Part shown: piece by piece, positions 39,033 through 40,891 of the stretch | How positions within the stretch are numbered: position 1 is the stretch's first letter | How the letters are laid out: each line of letters starts with the position of its first letter | Assembly: GCA_017459565.1 (NCBI GenBank) | Contig: JAFUCP010000176.1 | Coordinates: 1-40,891 of the forward strand | DNA: 40,891 nt | Direction of reading: 5' to 3' | Origin: Clostridia bacterium | Lineage (GTDB): Bacteria; Bacillota; Clostridia; Christensenellales; Aristaeellaceae | The notes under the pieces: generated by a model | Databases searched by the model: none | Seen by the model: only the letters and a program-made list of their open reading frames with translations | What the model was told of the DNA's origin: nothing | Program-made: the position numbers and the translations under genes

Positions 39033-40891
39033 ATGCTGATGGACCTGGACAGAAAAATACTGATTATGAGAAATCGGGCGATGAAGAGTCAGTCGCTTGA
39101 CGTTGAAGAAGCCGACTCTGACTTCTTCAGCATGATGCGGGAAGACATCGACGCGGAAGCGGAGAGAATCAAGGATATACCGCTTCCCGCCGAGAGGCCT
39201 GTCGTCAAAGCCGTTGAGAAGCAGAGCAGCACGCTTTCCATGGAAGAGCTGATGGCGCTGGATGACGTTGGCTTTATTGAAAACGCGTACAGGAAATTGC
39301 TGCACAGACAGATTGACGTGGACGGCGCATACCAGTATCTGGCGCGGCTCCGCTCCGGCAAAATGTCAAAGGAGCAATTGATTTATATACTCAGGACCTC
39401 GGAAGAAGGAAAGCGTTGCGGCGAAAGCATCGAGGACTTTTATCTCAAGCAGCCGCGCTTCGAATGGTTTTCAGCATTTGAAGGAAGGGAATTTGTCGAA
39501 AACCTGTATACATGGCTGCTGGGCAGGCCGGCGGACGAAGCGGGCCTGTCCGATCTGGAGAGGCAATTGGAGAACGGCGTATCCAAACAAGCGATATTCG
39601 CGGCCGTTTTGAACTCTCCCGAGAGAACGGGGAAAGAATCCGACCCTGCGACTTCCCCGGAGACCGAAACCGATGATAAGCCGGAGATTGTGGATTACGA
39701 CGCGCTTTTGATGCTGGACGACGCGGAATTTGTCGAAAATGTCTACCGCCAAATTCTGGGCCGTGAAGCGGATTCCGCCGGTGCTTCGCACTGGCTGCGG
39801 GCGTGCCGCATGGGCGAAAAGACCAAGGACGATATGATTTTTGAATTGCGGATGTCCGGGGAAGGCGTGCGCAAAGGGGTTTTTATTTCCGGGGCCAGGT
39901 GCGACGAAGCCCAGCTTGAAAAACTGACGGCACTCAAGGGGACGGATTTCATCACAAACATGTTCATGTGGGTGCTGGGCAGATCGGTGGATGAGACCGG
40001 TATGCGCAACTACAGGGACATGATGAAAAAAGGTGTGTCCAAACACGCCATATTGAAAAATATAGCGGGCTCTCAGGAGGCGTTGAAGCGAAAGGAAAAA
40101 TATGAAGCGCTGAAAGCGGACGCCGTTGCCGCGCCGGTCAATCCCGAGGGAGACTATGGCGGATCGTCGCTCAGAAGCGCCGAAAGCGCAGTCCGGGACG
40201 CTGTGAGCAAGCGTCAGATGGAAGAGGCCATTTCGAAGATGCAGGAACGCTGGGGTTCCCAGACCGATATGCTGTATCAGCATACGGCGCTGGACGCGTT
40301 GCGCATTTCCCTTCTCCAGCGGCAGCTGCAGGGCATTGCGGATTCCCTGAACGGCTTCCAGCAGCAGATTGACCAGATGCGCCGGCAAGCGACGGACCAG
40401 GTGGCGTCGATACGCGATGAAATGGCGCAAAAGCTGGATGGAATCAGCAAGTCCGTGTTCCCGAAGATCGAAGAGATGAAGGCCGGGTTCGTGCTGGAGC
40501 TGGAAAGCGTCCGCACGGAGCTGGACGAGCAGACCGAAGCGAGGCTTGCGGAGCTGCACGCGGAGCTTGGCGAGCAGACCGAAGCGAAGCTTGCGGAGCT
40601 GCGCGCGGAGCTTGGCGAACAGACCGATGCCAAGCTTGCGGCAATACGAGACGAGCTTGGCGAACAGACCGATGCCAAGCTTGCGGCAATACGAGACGAG
40701 CTTGGCGAACAGACCGAAGGGAAGCTTGCGGAAATACGAACCGAGCTTGACGGACAGACCGAAGGGAAGCTTGCGGAAATACGAACCGAGCTTGACGGAC
40801 AGACCGATGCGAAGCTTGCGGAGCTGCGCACGGCGCTTGACGGACAAGTGGAGGCACGCCTGAACGAAGCGGCCAAATCGGCACAGGACGC
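39033..40891 (+). CDS. DUF4214 and coiled-coil repeat protein (3' end outside window)
   Basis: Open from ATG 39033 to the window end (619 codons, partial); GAGGTG lies eight bases upstream. Four DUF4214-like helical repeats alternate in two types: about 76-127 and 227-278 (LDDxxFxENxYRxxLxR), and 151-197 and 303-350 (FVENLYTWLLGRPADEAGL, FITNMFMWVLGRSVDETGM). From about 370 it is a long coiled coil, including eight tandem 15-residue units at 496-615 of the type ELGEQTDAKLAAIRD. No signal peptide is visible. DUF4214 proteins are often found in surface or S-layer contexts and beside glycosyltransferases, but have no settled function. A further catalytic domain may follow beyond the window. It is probably the partner of the coiled-coil protein at 34350 (inference). 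Confidence 0.82.
   Translation, partial: MLMDLDRKILIMRNRAMKSQSLDVEEADSDFFSMMREDIDAEAERIKDIPLPAERPVVKAVEKQSSTLSMEELMALDDVGFIENAYRKLLHRQIDVDGAYQYLARLRSGKMSKEQLIYILRTSEEGKRCGESIEDFYLKQPRFEWFSAFEGREFVENLYTWLLGRPADEAGLSDLERQLENGVSKQAIFAAVLNSPERTGKESDPATSPETETDDKPEIVDYDALLMLDDAEFVENVYRQILGREADSAGASHWLRACRMGEKTKDDMIFELRMSGEGVRKGVFISGARCDEAQLEKLTALKGTDFITNMFMWVLGRSVDETGMRNYRDMMKKGVSKHAILKNIAGSQEALKRKEKYEALKADAVAAPVNPEGDYGGSSLRSAESAVRDAVSKRQMEEAISKMQERWGSQTDMLYQHTALDALRISLLQRQLQGIADSLNGFQQQIDQMRRQATDQVASIRDEMAQKLDGISKSVFPKIEEMKAGFVLELESVRTELDEQTEARLAELHAELGEQTEAKLAELRAELGEQTDAKLAAIRDELGEQTDAKLAAIRDELGEQTEGKLAEIRTELDGQTEGKLAEIRTELDGQTDAKLAELRTALDGQVEARLNEAAKSAQD
40518..40877 (+). repeat. Eight tandem 45-bp in-frame repeats
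   Basis: Units start at 40518, 40563, 40608, 40653, 40698, 40743, 40788 and 40833, each encoding 15 residues (typically ELGEQT..KLA.IR.). Units 3 and 4 are identical over all 45 bases, and units 5 and 6 differ at very few positions, indicating recent duplication or slippage. Confidence 0.9.

Noticed and set aside
40518..40877. CRISPR-like regular repeat array
   Set aside because: The 45-bp units are contiguous without spacers, stay in frame and encode a coiled coil.

Overview
The window looks like chromosomal DNA of a high-GC member of the Clostridia (Bacillota), possibly Christensenellales-like. The grounds are strong AGGAGG-type ribosome binding sites, sigma-A-like promoters, a LoaP-type NusG paralogue and a MoxR/DUF58/transglutaminase operon. 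The lineage is inferred from protein style, because no rRNA, tRNA or other marker gene was seen. No phage, transposase, CRISPR array or plasmid gene was found.

Left part (1-10.9 kb, + strand): a MATE exporter, then a sensory and cyclic-di-GMP block. This block holds an orphan extracellular solute-binding protein, a 1183-residue membrane sensor (ECF-S-like membrane domain, beta-propeller, Y_Y_Y, HD-GYP), an orphan BMP-type binding protein, and a PAS/GGDEF/EAL protein with a degenerate GGDEF. A hotdog thioesterase follows.

Middle (10.9-23.9 kb): a minus-strand operon runs acpS, NAD(P)H-hydrate repair enzyme, a small unknown protein, an MBL hydrolase, an FGGY kinase and a phosphomannomutase. 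Facing it is a + strand MoxR ATPase/DUF58/transglutaminase operon. A minus-strand sugar isomerase/Gfo-Idh oxidoreductase pair follows behind a shared terminator.

Right part (24.1 kb to the end, + strand, incomplete): a surface polysaccharide locus headed by loaP, a processive antiterminator of long operons. Between loaP and the first biosynthetic gene lies a hairpin-rich leader with a two-copy palindromic motif. Then come a polyprenyl-phosphate sugar transferase, two GT4 glycosyltransferases, a 51-residue basic protein, manC, gmd, rmd, a Wzm/Wzt-like ABC exporter with a carbohydrate-binding domain on the ATPase, a coiled-coil protein with 11-residue repeats, three more GT4 enzymes, and a DUF4214 protein with eight tandem 15-residue repeats that runs off the window. 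With the phosphomannomutase at 10.9 kb, the genes supply mannose-6-P to mannose-1-P to GDP-mannose to GDP-4-keto-6-deoxymannose to GDP-D-rhamnose. The likely product is therefore a D-rhamnose-containing glycan made in the cytoplasm and exported by the ABC route, comparable to S-layer glycan or O-antigen export systems.

The most interesting points are the LoaP leader with its repeated hairpin motif, the two repeat-built coiled-coil proteins beside an ABC-type glycan exporter (candidate length rulers or scaffolds), the chain of overlapping micro-ORFs joining moxR to the DUF58 gene, and the sensor with two orphan binding proteins.
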